A DNA stretch of 64,000 nucleotides from Sinotaia quadrata (GCA_028829895.1 CM054179.1:69711891-69775890), one strand, 5' to 3'; counted from the stretch's first letter, positions 33,863 to 46,544 are shown. The notes: generated by a model not told the origin, from the sequence alone. Numbers and translations: made by a program.

Positions 33863-34384
33863 CAATACAACAGTTTTCCGTCTAATGCAATAATTCATCC
33901 ACTGTTGTTTGCTTTCGCAATGAACACCATAAAGTCAATTAAATAAAGACAATAAATATTATCTGGCTTATTATGTCCGAAAATCAATTTAAGAGTAGAA
34001 ATCTTCCATAATTATTATTATTTTGGGGGTAGTTTAGTGCATATTCTCTCTAATTATCTTCTATCCCACTTGCTTCTGCCCTTGGATGTAAAACTGTGCT
34101 CTACAAAACGACATTCACTGGAATTTTACAATAAATGCGCGTGCACGCATTATTCTGCGCATTAAAATAATAAAACAAATTCGTCTTGCTACGCAAAAAC
34201 TTGCAGGCCTGAATTCACTGCCCGTATTAACAATAATTATTAAAAGGAAGTGAGTTTGGGGTGAGCAAAGGCTTTGATTACTGTCATTTACTACACTGCA
34301 AGACTGAGCTGGCGAATGTGATGTCGGTAATGACAAACGAGAAAGACAAGCTTCTTCCTGCGCTATATGTCTTAACACTGACTT
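33863..34384. other. Unique spacer
   Basis: The minus-strand frame 34115-34378 (87 codons) is unrecognised. No repeats seen. Confidence 0.45.
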
Positions 34385-34630
34385 TGTTAATACTGCGATT
34401 CAAGTCCTCAAGTCCTCTAAGTTCATTATCAAGGTAGACTTAATGGGCACCAGCATTCAGAGACTGTTCTATTAGTTATTATCAAAGCAGACGTAATGGG
34501 CATTAGCATTCTTGATTGCCCTCTTAGTTCATTATCACGGCACTAGCATTTTAAGGCTGTTCTCGGTTCGTTATGAAGGCAGACCTAATGGATGCTATCT
34601 AAGGCTGTCCTCGGTGCAATAAATGGACAC
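34385..34630. repeat. About 60-bp diverged tandem repeat, 4 copies
   Basis: Words TTCATTATCAAGGTAGACTT, AATGGGCATTAGCATTC and AAGGCTGTTCTCGGTTC recur in order. Confidence 0.78.
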
Positions 34631-34649
34631 CTCATGGATCTGCTAATCT

Positions 34650-34865
34650 ATGACAGTTTTCCATCGAGACAAGAACGCTTGTTAGACCTCATGGATTATT
34701 TTCTTGAACATTTCTCCATCGAGGCAAACTTGTTTACTAGACGTTCACAACTGTCTATGTAACATTTCTTCATCGAGACAAACTTGTTTGCTAGACTATA
34801 AGACTGTATGTGTAACATTTCTTCATCGAGGCAAACTTGTTTTCTAGGCTCTATAACTGTCGTCT
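34650..34865. repeat. About 60-bp tandem repeat, 4 copies
   Basis: ATTTCTTCATCGAGACAAAC then TTGTTTGCTAGAC recurs with diverged linkers. Confidence 0.82.
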
Positions 34866-35970
34866 TCAGTGTCACCTATCTACTCATGACCTATCTAGCA
34901 CCCTTGTTTATTCTATCCTTAAATGACCTATCTACTCTTCTTGCTTCACTACCTCTCATAAACCAACTGCAGTGAGGTAATTTCTTTGAGGCTTAGTGCT
35001 GAACATTATGAGTTTTGTTATCACCTATAAAGCCTACTGAACACACAAGATATGAGTCCCCCAGAGGAAGTACACTCGTTAGTGTAGATACGGCCTAAAG
35101 CAAACTGTAGACTCATATCTTCACTATCTTCCAATTTCATTATAGCTTTTCAATTTCGAGTGAAGGAATGTTGTCAAATTCCATATTTAAATAAAAGAAA
35201 AATACGACAGTTATCGAAAGCTGTCAACGAATTCTGATAATGGAAAACATGCGTGATTTAAAAAAAATTAAACTAGAAAGACCATTGATTTTAAAGATCA
35301 CAGTTGATGCTGTGTGCCTTATTACGCTTCACTAATGATAGAATACTTTAGCATAAAAAGCTCGGGAGATGGAACCAGTCAGGATAAGTCTTACAAGCCA
35401 AATACCTAAAGAATCACTCTGTATGTAAACCGTAAAGGTCTTTTATACAGTGCTTGCAGACGTATTGATTTAAGGCTAGAGGCGGAAAATTAATTGACAT
35501 CCTTTAATAAAGCAATTGGAAACGAATTAAATTAAAATAGCGATGCAAATAAGCACACAATTATATGCACAACCATTCACGCAGACACACATACACATTC
35601 ACATGTTTTGTCCTTTTCTCTAAAAGCGTAATTGCATAGAGATCAAGCCATTAGATTGGGAGACTCATGACACACTGGTATTAGAATGATATATGGGGTC
35701 TGCGACTTCCGGTAAGCATATCTAACGTCCATCACGCTACTATCACTGCATGCAGAAAATCTACAAATTATTACACAGTGTAACATTATAAAAAAACTAA
35801 TTGAAAATAGTAGTTACTAATGCATAATGTTACTAAAGATAACTATACATACTTGTTTTATCTCCAACAATTGGCATTATTTTGTACTCGCGCATGATAC
35901 ATTGTGAAAGCTTTCATTTAAAAAGTTATTTAAAATCAGTCAAGAAAGAAAAAATAAGTAAGATTACTCT
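34866..35970. other. Unique stretch
   Basis: No tandem array or recognised coding. No gene called. Confidence 0.5.
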
Positions 35971-35971
35971 C

Positions 35972-36515
35972 GATCTAATATGGAGCATGACAATACTTAT
36001 CTAAAGATAATAATCAGAGTTCTAATATGATTATAGTACTTATCGAAAGATAACAATCAGGGTTCTAATATGACAGTACTTATCGAAAGATAACAATCAG
36101 GGTTCTAATATGACAGTACTTATCGAAAGATAACAATCAGGGTTCTAATATGACAGTACGTATCTAAAGATAACAATCAGGGTTCTAATATGACAGTACT
36201 TATCGAAAGATAACAATCAGGGTTCTAATATGACAGTACGTATCTAAAGATAACAATCAGGGTTCTAATATGACAGTGCTTATCGAAAGATATCAATCAG
36301 GGTTCTAATATGACAGTACGTATCTAAAGATAACAATCAGGGTTCTAATATGACAGTACGTATCTAAGATAACAATCAGGGTTCTAATATGACAGTACTT
36401 AGCTAAAGATAACAATCAGGGTTCTAATATGACAGTACTTAGCTAAAGATAATAATCAGGGTTCCATTATGGAGAATAATAATACTTGGCTAAAGATAAC
36501 GATTCTGATCACTAG
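35972..36515. repeat. 40-bp minisatellite, about 13 copies
   Basis: GGTTCTAATATGACAGTACT recurs at exactly 40 bp (36061, 36101 and on), with TATCGAAAGATAACAATCAG. CGTATCTAAAG and CTTATCGAAAG variants alternate through the middle. Confidence 0.96.
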
Positions 36516-36616
36516 TATGTGAAACATTAGCATATTGTAACTGCATAACATTCCCACACCCACTCACCCACACACCTATATTTTCTCACACTACACAGAG
36601 AGAAATATTCACGCAA

Positions 36617-36618
<2 letters not shown>

Positions 36619-36677
<59 letters not shown>

Positions 36678-36706
36678 ACCACCACCACCACCACCACCAC
36701 CACCAC
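36619..36706. repeat. Compound (CA)n-(CCA)n microsatellite
   Basis: About 55 bp of CA followed by about 10 CCA triplets, then CA again. Confidence 0.97.
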
Positions 36707-36849
36707 ACACATATACACATACATATATCTAAACAATCATCACTACCACCACCACCATCCTTACACACACCTTCTTAATGCTTCATACCAGAAGTTTTAA
36801 TCATTTAGTGTCGTCATTTGGCGTGTGGTATTTGTAGTGATATGTTATG

Positions 36850-36992
36850 CAGCAAAGTTTGCTTGTTGTTTAGCACGAACTCTAAACTAAAGGTTGCTGG
36901 CCATTTTAACCGTGCCAGCAAAGTTTGCTTGTTGTTTAGCACGAACTCTAAACTAAAAGTTGCTGGCCATTTTAACCGTGCCAGCAAAGTTT
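36850..36992. repeat. 66-bp tandem repeat, 2.2 copies
   Basis: CAGCAAAGTTTGCTTGTTGT begins at 36850 and 36916, with a partial copy at 36982. Since 66 is 22 codons an open frame runs through the minus strand. Confidence 0.96.
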
Positions 36993-37104
36993 GAAGAGCT
37001 GACAAAGTTTTGTATACATGTTTATAAAAATTAAGAAAATGAGTATGCTTATTCGGATTCATTTTCACTTGATTTGTTTTGTTAAATTACAAATGAGGAT
37101 TTGA

Positions 37105-37535
37105 ACCGACAATAACCAGACAACTTGTCTATTTTGAAGGCTTGAATGCACAATGATGTTAAAACAACATTACGTCCATTTTGAACACTATCACAAAAAG
37201 ATAAACAGTAAGACATTAAATCTATTTTGAAGGTTAACAAACTCAAAGACATTAAAAGAATATTAAATCTGTTTGAAGGTTAGCGTACACATTGACAGTA
37301 AGACAATATTAAATCTATTTTGAAGATTAACAAACTCAAAGACATTAAAAGAATATAAAATCTGTTTTGAAGGTTAGCGTATACATTGACAGTAGGAAAA
37401 CATTAACACATATTTTGAAGCTAGCAAACACATTGACAGTAGGAAAACATTAACACATATTTTGAAGCTAGCAAACACATTGACAGTAGGAAAACTTTAC
37501 ACATTTTGAAGCTAGCATACACAATAGCAGTAAGG
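37105..37535. repeat. Complex diverged repeat, 47-60 bp units
   Basis: TTAAATCTATTTTGAAGGTT and ACATTGACAGTAGGAAAACA recur. The last three units (37385-37490) are nearly identical at 47 bp, while earlier ones carry extra CTCAAAGACATTAAAAGAA. Confidence 0.85.
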
Positions 37536-37629
37536 TAAAATTAGTTTTTTTTACAGCAGGAATTAAAGACATGTTCAGAGTTGCCTTGATTGTAATATGT
37601 ACTGTTTATATAATTATTATAGCGTAATA

Positions 37630-37810
37630 TGCATGCTTCATTATTAAATGTCCTAATGCATGTATTCCTAATCTATATTTGCCTTAATTAATATTCATGA
37701 ATATATATTATGTACAAATGTCTTAATGCAGGTATTCCTAATCTATATTTGTCTTAATTAAGCTTCACGAATATACATTATGTACAAATGTCCTACTATA
37801 AATGTTTCAA
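37630..37810. repeat. 70-bp tandem repeat, 2-3 copies
   Basis: ATTCCTAATCTATATTTG recurs at 37664 and 37734. Confidence 0.88.
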
Positions 37811-38022
37811 ACATGTATTTGTAAGTGTCTTCGTATATATATTCATAATATAAACAAGCCTTCATATAAATATGTCTTAATATATATTAGGGCTGGCTGA
37901 TTAAAAACTTTAGTCTTTTATCGTTAATTAGCTGATTTAAAATCGAACTCATAAATTATTTATTATACATTGTAAAATGTCTATATTTACACCTTTTCAA
38001 TGTTCATGATGCTATGCTCTCC

Positions 38023-38174
38023 AGATACAGTGCTGAAACAGTTTAATATGTTTGTTATCTGCCAATGTTTCTAGTACAACTGGAAATGGAATATTTACAG
38101 ATACAGTGCTGAAACAGTTTAATATGTTTGTTATCTGCCAATGTTTCTAGTACAACTGGAAATGGAGTATTTAC
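38023..38174. repeat. 76-bp tandem duplication
   Basis: AGATACAGTGCTGAAACAGT recurs at 38023 and 38099; the two copies are almost identical, so the duplication is recent. Confidence 0.96.
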
Positions 38175-38610
38175 AGACGTCAAATTAGTAAACCAAACAA
38201 AACTGTAATAGAAATTTAATCGAACAAAAATATTTAAACGATGAACTTTTAAGAATTAATCTTTAAATTTCCCATATTATATCCTTAATAAAAAATAACC
38301 CTTAATATACTTGTCAATATACAATATCCAATATCGTATTAGAAATATTCTTCGTGTAAATATGTAAAGTCTTATGGCAAAAAATTCTTCAGTTAAATAG
38401 GTCTTAATGTAAATATGCCTTAATTTGTCTTAACGTTAAATACATTATATTGATGTTAATAATAATCGTGTCGTAATGCGTATAAATATATCGTTAAATA
38501 TATCTTAAAGTAAATAATAATTATGTCGTGAAGTAAGTAACAGTTCTATCTTAATTTGACAAGTGTCAGCCGGTATTTGTCTTAATAATTTGAACACAAC
38601 GTTCAACTCT

Positions 38611-38973
38611 GCGTAGTACACTGCGGACATTCGAGTTGATTTCTCTAAAACAGCCTAACCGTAGTTAAATTCAGTTTGTCCATACTAGTCGAGAGAACAA
38701 CAAGCCATGCGTAGTATACTGTACACATTTGAGGTGATTTTTCTGAGCCAACCTAACCGCAGTTAAAATAAGTTTGTCTACACTAGTCGAGAGAACAACA
38801 AGCCATGCGTAGTACACTGCGGACATTCGAGTTGATTTCTCTAAAACAGCCTAACCGCAGTTAAAATCAAGTTTGTCCACTCTAGTCGAGAGAACAACAA
38901 GCCATGCGTAGTACACTGCGGACATTCGAGTTGATTTCTCTAAAACAGCCTAACCGCAGTTAAAATACGTTTG
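38611..38973. repeat. 98-bp tandem repeat, 3.7 copies
   Basis: GCGTAGTACACTGCGGACAT starts at 38611, 38709, 38807 and 38906. Units contain AGTCGAGAGAACAACAAGCC. This is the longest homogeneous unit in the window. Confidence 0.96.
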
Positions 38974-39306
38974 ATCACATTGACAGCGAGGACACAGTCA
39001 AGTCTTCATTCAGCAAAGCAGTTGTCTTAATTATAAATGTATTTCAATCAGACTACGGCTATTTTGAACGTACGACTTACGGGCTTGAGTCATACTGTAT
39101 GACAGAGAATGCGAGTTGTTCTAAAGAGACAAAAAAAAAAAAAAAGAGCTTGTGAAGTAAAGATCCCCCACCCTGTTCCTCCAACAAGGTCCTTAAAGAT
39201 TCCGTGGACTATAGGAGATAATAGTGCACTGCAAATAATAGATTTTCAATTAAGCAAGCAAGTAGCTATAGATGTGAGTGTGGACCGAATTTGATGTCCT
39301 TTCATA

Positions 39307-39430
39307 AAGCGAAGAAATAACAATCACTTTGATTGTGGGAGTGCAAGAAACATCATTTTGGGGAAAAAAGCGAAGAAATAACAATCACTTTGATTGTGGG
39401 AGTGCAAGAAACATCATTTGGGGGGGGGGA
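39307..39430. repeat. 61-bp tandem duplication
   Basis: AGCGAAGAAATAACAATCAC recurs at 39308 and 39369; the copies end in poly-G/A runs (GGGGAAAA, then nine G). Confidence 0.95.
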
Positions 39431-39644
39431 AGAGCAAATAACCGTCGTGATTATTATAGAATGTACTTGATGAACTTTGGATGTAATGTCTAAATAGTCA
39501 CTTATATTAGTGACTGCAAACGATGAACTTTGGATAAGATAAGTAATTATCCTTTCGAAATGAATTACACACTCCCCATAGTGGACTTTTGATCAAACCA
39601 ATTAGCAATTCTGAACTAAATCACATATAGCGACAATTCAAACT

Positions 39645-39735
39645 CGGATTTGCTGGAAATTACAGGAAAACAGTCACTAGAAACCACGGACTTGCAGGAA
39701 GTGACAAGAAAACAGTCACTAGAAACCACGGACTT
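39645..39735. repeat. 42-bp tandem duplication
   Basis: CAGTCACTAGAAACCACGGA at 39671 and 39713. Confidence 0.92.
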
Positions 39736-39794
39736 CGGATGTCAATAGATACACTGCTATGCACTTATTTCACCATGCCCCATCTCTCTCTACT

Positions 39795-39890
39795 GGTTCT
39801 TTTATCAAGTAACACCATAAGAGATTGAAAAGTCAGTACTGGTTCTGTTATCAAGTAACACCATAAGAGATTGAAAAGCCAGTACTGTTC
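39795..39890. repeat. About 45-bp tandem duplication
   Basis: TATCAAGTAACACCATAAGA occurs twice, each followed by GATTGAAAAG and CAGTACTG. Confidence 0.92.
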
Positions 39891-40129
39891 CAATCTTGAC
39901 ATCACCGCAAGTTTCGTTTTTACAAAACTCAAATGAACAAAATTTCCAGCTGATTAAGCACTTGCATTAATAGAATGCCTGAAGATATTTATCACTCGTG
40001 ATAGATTTTCCGAGACCGGGCCGCCTGCTCTTCGAGCCAGGAGTGTTTATTGCCTTTTCATTTCTTCTTCACCTACTCCTTTCGGAGGAGATAGTGGCCA
40101 CATTTTTCTTTCATTTTTGCTGAATTTTA

Positions 40130-40258
40130 GAACTGATTTGAGCCGAATATTAATACTGATTTGAGCCGAATATTCATACTGACTTCAGCCGAATATTAGT
40201 ACTGACGTGAGCCAAATATTGGTACTGACGTGAGCCAAATATTAGTACTGACCTGTGT
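40130..40258. repeat. 23-bp tandem repeat, 5-6 copies
   Basis: ACTGATTTGAGCCGAATATT recurs at 23-bp spacing (AGCCGAA at 40141, 40164, 40187), then ACTGACGTGAGCCAAATATT variants. Confidence 0.93.
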
Positions 40259-40574
40259 GGAAGCAATCAACAGACAGTAGTTTGGTATTTAAACGTAGAA
40301 CGTATTCAATGACAACTCGACAGCATTTGAAAGCTCTAAATTTTTAACTATCAGTAACGCCATCTGGTGTCTTTCGCAAGCTCATTCATTTAACGAGAAA
40401 ACCAATCAAAACAAGCAAGACAGGAGGGGATCGGTGGGTTTACAAAAATAAAGTCTTTAAAAATGTGAAATGTCGGTTTTCTCTAAGGACATATCGAAAC
40501 TGTGCTCGCTTGCTTTCATCGGAAAACCAGAAACTTCAAATTCAGGCTAAACAAGTTCTATGTAAGATTTCTGG

Positions 40575-40870
40575 AAGGATGTTATCGATCAATATCAATA
40601 TGTATGTATTATACACTCGAACAAATAAATATTACCGATAAATATGAAAATATATATATTATACATTTCGAAAAATAAATATTACCGATCAGTATCAAAA
40701 TGTATGTATTAGACTCAGGAAAAAATAAATATTACTGATCAATATGAATATGTATCGTCTGCACACAGAAAGAAGTAACGTTACAGAACCATATTGAATG
40801 TTTATCTACTACACATAGAAATAAGTAACGTTACGGACCCAGTGAATGTTTATCAGTGATACACTTTTAA
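40575..40870. repeat. About 55-bp diverged tandem repeat, 5 copies
   Basis: ATAAATATTACCGATCAATATGAATATGTAT-like units repeat with decreasing similarity toward 40870. Confidence 0.82.
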
Positions 40871-41542
40871 GTTTATCAAGTTTATCCATTTCAAACCACA
40901 GCTAGTCTGTTCTACATTTGCTAATAAATTCCATCAATATACATCTGCAAACATTATTTTTGTTTACGTATAGCAGTATGGTGGACTACGGACACAACTT
41001 TGCTGAAGTAAAGAACAAGCTACGCGAACCACTGAGCAAAACAACAAAAAACTTCATCAAGTATTATTTTATAAATAATGATAAATGATAAAAATGATAA
41101 ATATCAGTCATGAAATAATTATGCCAATATTTTTAATTGTACAAAGCACCATCATTTGTAGAAATACATATCGCGTCAATTAAAGGATAAACTTTATGAA
41201 AACGCATGCACATGTTTACTTAAAGCTAAATACTGACACTTGTAGCAATCAAGAAGATAATGAGAACCGTAGCCGCCACTACAACATTGATAATAAAATA
41301 GCACTAACCTAAGCGGCCCTCTCCCTGTATGTTCTGTTGGTGGTCAGATCACTCCAAGAAAGTCACCACATCCGGCATTAACCACAACTCATGCCTGATA
41401 AGCACACCACTGGACCATCGAACTACAGAACGGTTGCAATGTATGCTCTTTCCCGCCACAGCATCGCGTCGCCCGTAGCATCTCCTGCCGAATGAGCAGC
41501 AGCAACACACCGGGCAGACCCTGATAATCAAACGTATTCAAG

Positions 41543-41761
41543 TTGCTTGTGATTGACGGCTGCAGCAGCAGTGAGCGGGCGAGCCCAAGCGCGCCGTCGG
41601 GAAAGAAGATTCCTGGAGATACCCCAACGACCTACGATAAGCCCATGGGATTAAGACTAGAGCCAGAACAAAATGCTCACACATCTCCCGTGAAAGCTAT
41701 TTTCACTAATTATAGATCAGCCACTAAACGCGAATATTGGGGAAAGAGTCTTTGCATGTAA
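41543..41761 (+). CDS. Possible host exon or unrecognised ORF, 72 codons
   Basis: A GC-richer island in AT-rich DNA. The plus-strand frame gives a low-repeat, hydrophilic peptide (SERASPSAPSGKK near the start, YRSATKREYWGKSL near the end) with composition resembling real protein. A possible acceptor (GGCTGCAG) lies at about 41560-41567 and a possible donor (CATGTAAAC) at about 41757. No family is recognised. An overlapping minus-strand frame (41349-41531) lies just upstream. Low confidence that it is transcribed at all. Confidence 0.2.
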   Translation: MLVIDGCSSSERASPSAPSGKKIPGDTPTTYDKPMGLRLEPEQNAHTSPVKAIFTNYRSATKREYWGKSLCM

Positions 41762-42089
41762 ACAGTTTCTTTATTGATTGTTTTAGTATTTATTTTTTTA
41801 TTGCCTATTTTATAGATCACGCACACTTAGAGTAGAACGCAGTGTAAAATTAACTAATTTAAAGTGCAGCCAATTGTATGTATTACCTAAAATTTTCAAA
41901 ATTGTAATCTCTATAAATTTTAGAATTTTATGAATCTCAAACACTTTTGGTTAGTATGAAAACGCTTTTCATTTAATGCTCCCATTGGTCAGATAAGAGA
42001 CTAATCATCCCATCTGGCACTGGCAGAATAAAAGGCAGATAACAGAGTAGATCTGTTCATGATATTGGATGCAGAGTCATGGTTAGATA

Positions 42090-42490
42090 ATTGAGTGCAT
42101 CTATTAATGTTACTGGCTGGTAACTGAGTGTACCAGGTTGTACTGGCTGTTATTTAATGGACTGATTACTGAGCATACAAGCTTCTACTGGCCGTAATTA
42201 AATGGACTGATAATTGAGTGTACCTGTTTATACTGGCTATAATATAATGGACTGTTCACTGAGTGTAGCTGGTTATCATGACTGTATTTTAATGGATTGA
42301 TAACTAAATCTACCCGTTTATTCTGTCTGTAATTAAATGGACTTATAATTGAGCGTACCCGTTTATACTGGCTGTAATTTAATGAATTGATAACTCAGAT
42401 TACCTGGTTATACTAGCTGTAATTTAATGGAATGATAACTGAGTGTAACCAGTTTATATTGGCTGTAATTTAATGGGTTGATAACTCACA
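42090..42490. repeat. About 46-bp diverged minisatellite, 8-9 copies
   Basis: TATACTGGCTGTAATTTAAT then GGACTGATAACTGAGTGTACC recurs near 46-bp spacing (42185, 42231). All copies are diverged. Confidence 0.9.
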
Positions 42491-43032
42491 TATTAGATGT
42501 ACTGTGTTGTCACATAACGTATTGTACCTAGAGTCCAAGACTGTTATTAGATGTATTGTGTTGTTTACATACCTGACTGCATCTAGACTGTTATTAGATG
42601 TACTGTGTTGGTCACATGACCGCTTGTACCTAGACTGTTATTAGATGTACTGTGTTGGTCACATGACCGCTTGTACCTAGACTGTTATTAGATGTACCGT
42701 GTTGGTCACATGACCGCTTGTACCTAGACTGTTATTAGATGTACTATGATGGTCACATGACCACTTGTACCTAGACTGTTATTAGATGTACTGTGTTGGT
42801 CACATGACCGCTTGTACCTACACTGTTATTAGATGTACTGTGTTGGTCACATGACCGCTTGTACATATTAGATGTACTATGTTGGTCACACAACCGCTTA
42901 TACCTAAACTGTTATTAGATGTACTGTGTTGGACACACGACCGCTTGTATCTAGATTATTATTAGATGTACTGTGTTGGTTACATGACTGCTTGTATCTA
43001 GCGTGTTATTAGATGTACTGTGATGGTCACAC
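42491..43032. repeat. 47-bp minisatellite, about 11 copies
   Basis: TACTGTGTTGGTCACATGAC recurs at exactly 47 bp (42601, 42648, 42695). Six consecutive units carry an intact GGTCACATGACC (42610, 42657, 42704, 42751, 42798, 42845). Confidence 0.95.
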
Positions 43033-43433
43033 ATTTATCAACACTCATCGTTTGTACAACTTGAAATGGGAACGAACGAGCCATTAGGACAAGAGGGGCG
43101 TCACTTGGCAGACAGTACTTGAAAACAAAACAAAACGAATACGCCAGTCACACGCAAGGAAACTAGAAAAAGAATAGTTAGACGAAAAACGACTAGAAAA
43201 GAGTGGACAATTGTCTGGTGGAATATTTAATGAACAAACACAATACACGCAAGCTGAAAACACTAGTTATTATCAATAAATGAATCTTATCTGTTCAAAA
43301 CACTCCTGATTGTAATATAATACGGAGTACAGCTCTTCGTGCGAAGTCTAAACTGTCCCTTCGTTCCATTCTGGTGCTGGCTAGGAAACTTATTGCCCTT
43401 AGGGAATGCATGCTGTCTTAGGAAAGTATCTTC

Positions 43434-43732
43434 TGGTCAGTTGATAGACTCATGGGGAGTTTTATACCGAACGCAGTCTAAACTAAGCTTACGGGCTTAG
43501 TGTGTCATTTGGTAGATATGCTGTCGGAGAGTTTATAAGGAGCACACTCTATACTAAGCTTACATGCTTAGTTGAGTCAGTTGATAGATATGTTGTTGGA
43601 GAGTTTATAACAAACGCAGTCTAAATTAAGCTTACAGGTTTAGTGTGTCAGTTGATAGATTTGCTGTTGGAGAGTTTATAAGGAGCACACTCCTAAGAAC
43701 TAAGCTTACAGGTTTAGTAGCCTACTTTTAGC
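43434..43732. repeat. About 71-bp tandem repeat, 4 copies
   Basis: GAGTTTATAAGGAGCACACT at 43529 with related starts at 43601 and 43672. Units contain CTAAGCTTACAGG and GTCAGTTGATAGATATG. Confidence 0.92.
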
Positions 43733-43924
43733 AATAAACAAACATATTGAAGGAAATGAAAGAAATTTACATCTAAGCTCACTGCTTTCTATTTTCACTG
43801 TGACATTTTTGTTTTAAATAATGTATACTCTAAAATTTACAAAATCAACTTCGAATTTCAATTACTTAACTTCTCAGTCATGATGTATGCTCTTACATGC
43901 ATTACATTGTGTGACTAACATATT

Positions 43925-44780
43925 GATATAAAGACAGAGAAATTGCCCGTTTAGTATAGAACATGGTTTTATAATGCCAAAAAAATGGTCCGTTTAGTTT
44001 AGAACATGGTCTTATAATGCCAAAGAATTGGCCCGTTTGGTTGAGAATATGGTATTATAATTCAGAGACATTACTTATTTAGTTGCGAACATGTTATAAT
44101 GTCAGAGAAATAACCCATTTAATTGAGAACATTAAAATACCAGAGATATGACCAATTTAGCTAAGGAACACTGTGTTATAATGCTATAGAAATAACCCGT
44201 TTAGTTTTGAAATATTATAATGCCAGAGAAATAACACATTTAGTTTTGAATATATTATAATGCCAGAGAAATAACACATTTAGTTTTGAATATATTATAA
44301 TGCCAGAGAAATAACACATTTGTATATATTAAAATGCCATAGAAATGACCAATTTCTTTGAGAACATGATACTATAATGCCGGAAAAATGGCTCGTTTAG
44401 TTTAGACCATATTATAATGCCGGAGAAATGACCCATTTAATTTAGAGTATGGTGTTTTCATGTCATAGAAATGACCCAGTTTGCTTAGAATATATTATAC
44501 TGCCAGAGAAATGACCTATTTTGTTTAGAATATATTATAATGCCAGAGAAATGACCTATTTTGCTTAGAATATATTATAATGCCAGAGAAATGATCCATT
44601 TTGCTTAGAATATATTATAATGCCAGAGAAATGACCTATTTTATTTAGAACATATTATAATGCCAGAGAAATGACCTTTTTTGCTTAGAACATATTATAA
44701 TGCCAGAAACATTACCCGTTTAGTTGAGAACATGATGTCGTAATGCCATCGAAATGGCCCGTTTAGCTTATAACATAAAG
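43925..44780. repeat. 40-bp minisatellite, about 20 copies
   Basis: TATTATAATGCCAGAGAAAT then GACCTATTTTGCTTAGAA. TGCCAGAGAA at 44541 and 44581 shows the exact 40-bp period in the homogeneous core (44490-44700); both flanks are strongly diverged. Confidence 0.94.
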
Positions 44781-44934
44781 TTTGGCGGTTTTGGATGACT
44801 AGCATTAAACTGTAACGTCAGAGAAATGACATACAAGAGCATTATCCGAAAAAGCGAGGAAGCAATACTTGTACAAGATTATAGATCACACTCTCAAAAC
44901 TAGAAGAGGAGTGAAACATATGACCGATAATCGG

Positions 44935-45125
44935 CAACAATTTAAATGCAAATACTATTTCTTAAAGACTACAGAAGGTAAAAAGGAAGTATCATTTTTA
45001 CGGTAATAATTCAAATTCAAATTCTATTTCGTGAAGACTACAGAAGGAAAAAACAGAAGTAACATTTCTATAATAATAATTAAGATTCAAATACTATTTC
45101 TTGACAGACTACAGAAAGAATAAAA
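44935..45125. repeat. 70-bp diverged tandem repeat, 3 copies
   Basis: AATACTATTTCTTAAAGACT at 44951, 45020 and 45090, each followed by ACAGAAGG-like words. Confidence 0.9.
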
Positions 45126-45259
45126 ACGCCTCATGTATCAATTTTATAAATGCCTTGCTCATTGTAAAAACGTAATCTCAACCTTCGGCAACAACTGGAC
45201 AAACTCGCTAATGACAGACATTCAACAGGTTGTGAGTGAGGATCAGAAGTGAACGGGAG

Positions 45260-45478
45260 TCCTTTCTCTCTTTACACATATTCTCAACTTACAAATCCTG
45301 CAACAATATTCATTAGCCTGATATACATGCAGCATAAGAAATATAACATCATCAAAATTCACAAGATAATGTAAAACGTAATCAGAATAGTACATAGAAA
45401 TAATGGTTCAATTACATAAAGAATTATTCATTTAAAATCATAGATTAATAGCAAACATGTACGAAATATTTGTTTTAA
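45260..45478 (+). mobile_element. LTR-like element fragment, copy C
   Basis: Matches the interior of copy B (about 28940-29155) in the same orientation: TCAACTTACAAATCCTGCAA, ATTCACAAG, AATAATGGTTCAATTACATA and CAAACATGTACGAAATATTT. It stops where the 48-bp array starts. Confidence 0.82.
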
Positions 45479-45481
45479 TAA

Positions 45482-45700
45482 TTAAAAATATTTTATTGTA
45501 TACACATCAACCATGAAAAAGTGTGATAATTTAAAATTGTTTTATTGTACACACTTCACCCACGAAAAAGTACTATAATTTATAATTGCTTTATTATACA
45601 AATAATACATTAAAAGTATGATAAGTTAAAATTACTCTATTGTATACACATCATCCATGAAAAGTGTGATAATTTAAGAAAGAGATGTGCCTACATTGTC
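45482..45700. repeat. About 48-bp diverged tandem repeat, 4 copies
   Basis: TTTTATTGTATACACATCAA then CATGAAAAAGTGTGATAATT recurs. Confidence 0.9.
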
Positions 45701-46070
45701 CGTGAAAACATGGTTTTAAGAATATATAGAGATATGTACATACATTGCTATTGAAAATGTATGATAATGTACAATAAAGATACATGTATATACATATGTC
45801 AAACCTGATAACATATACAATATGTAATACTTAATTCCTGAAAATATTCGGTTATATAAAATACAGATGTGTTCATAAGTCATCTCTAAAAACGTATGAT
45901 TACGTAAAATACAAATATGTCCACACACAGACCCCGAAAACGTATGATTACGCAAAATACATGTATGTCCACACACAGACCCCGAAAACGTATGATTACG
46001 CAAAATACAGATATGTTTCTGTACATAGATCCCGAAAACGTATGATTCCGTAAAATACACATATGCACGA
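45700..46070. repeat. 48-bp minisatellite, 6-7 copies
   Basis: AAAACGTATGATTACGCAAA with CACACACAGACCCCG; CGTATGATTA at 45941 and 45989 gives the exact 48-bp period, proximal copies being diverged. Open minus-strand frames follow from 48 = 16 codons. Confidence 0.92.
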
Positions 46071-46164
46071 AAGCAAAACAAAACTGCATGCATGAAGTCT
46101 ATACAGCCTAAAGTAAGTTAAAGAAGTCAAACGTATTTAATTCACATTTCATCGTCCTCCATGC

Positions 46165-46500
46165 TTTCTCTCAGACTTTCCAGTTTTACTATCTCTCATC
46201 CATTTCTGTTTTACTATATCTCAACATTTCCTGTTCTACTATCTCTAAACTTTCCAGTTTGATGATCTCTCAGCCTTCTATTCTACTATCACTAAGTCTC
46301 TCTTGTTCTACTATCTCTCATCCACGTCTTGTCTACAATCTCTCTGCCTTCCCTGTTACGATCTCTAACCCTTTCCAATTTTACAATCTCTCAGCCTTTT
46401 GTGTTATACTATATCTAAGCCTTTCCAGTTTTACTATCTCTCAGCCTTCCCTGTTACGATCTCTAAGCCTTACTTGCATCTTCTCGTACGTTTTTGCAAT
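46165..46500. repeat. Short irregular repeat of CTATCTCTCAGCCTT words
   Basis: TTTCCAGTTTTACTATCTCT-like units of about 25-33 bp repeat ten or more times with indels. Confidence 0.85.
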
Positions 46501-46544
46501 GCTATATTGACAAATGTTTAATCTATCAATTCTTCTGTTATGCC

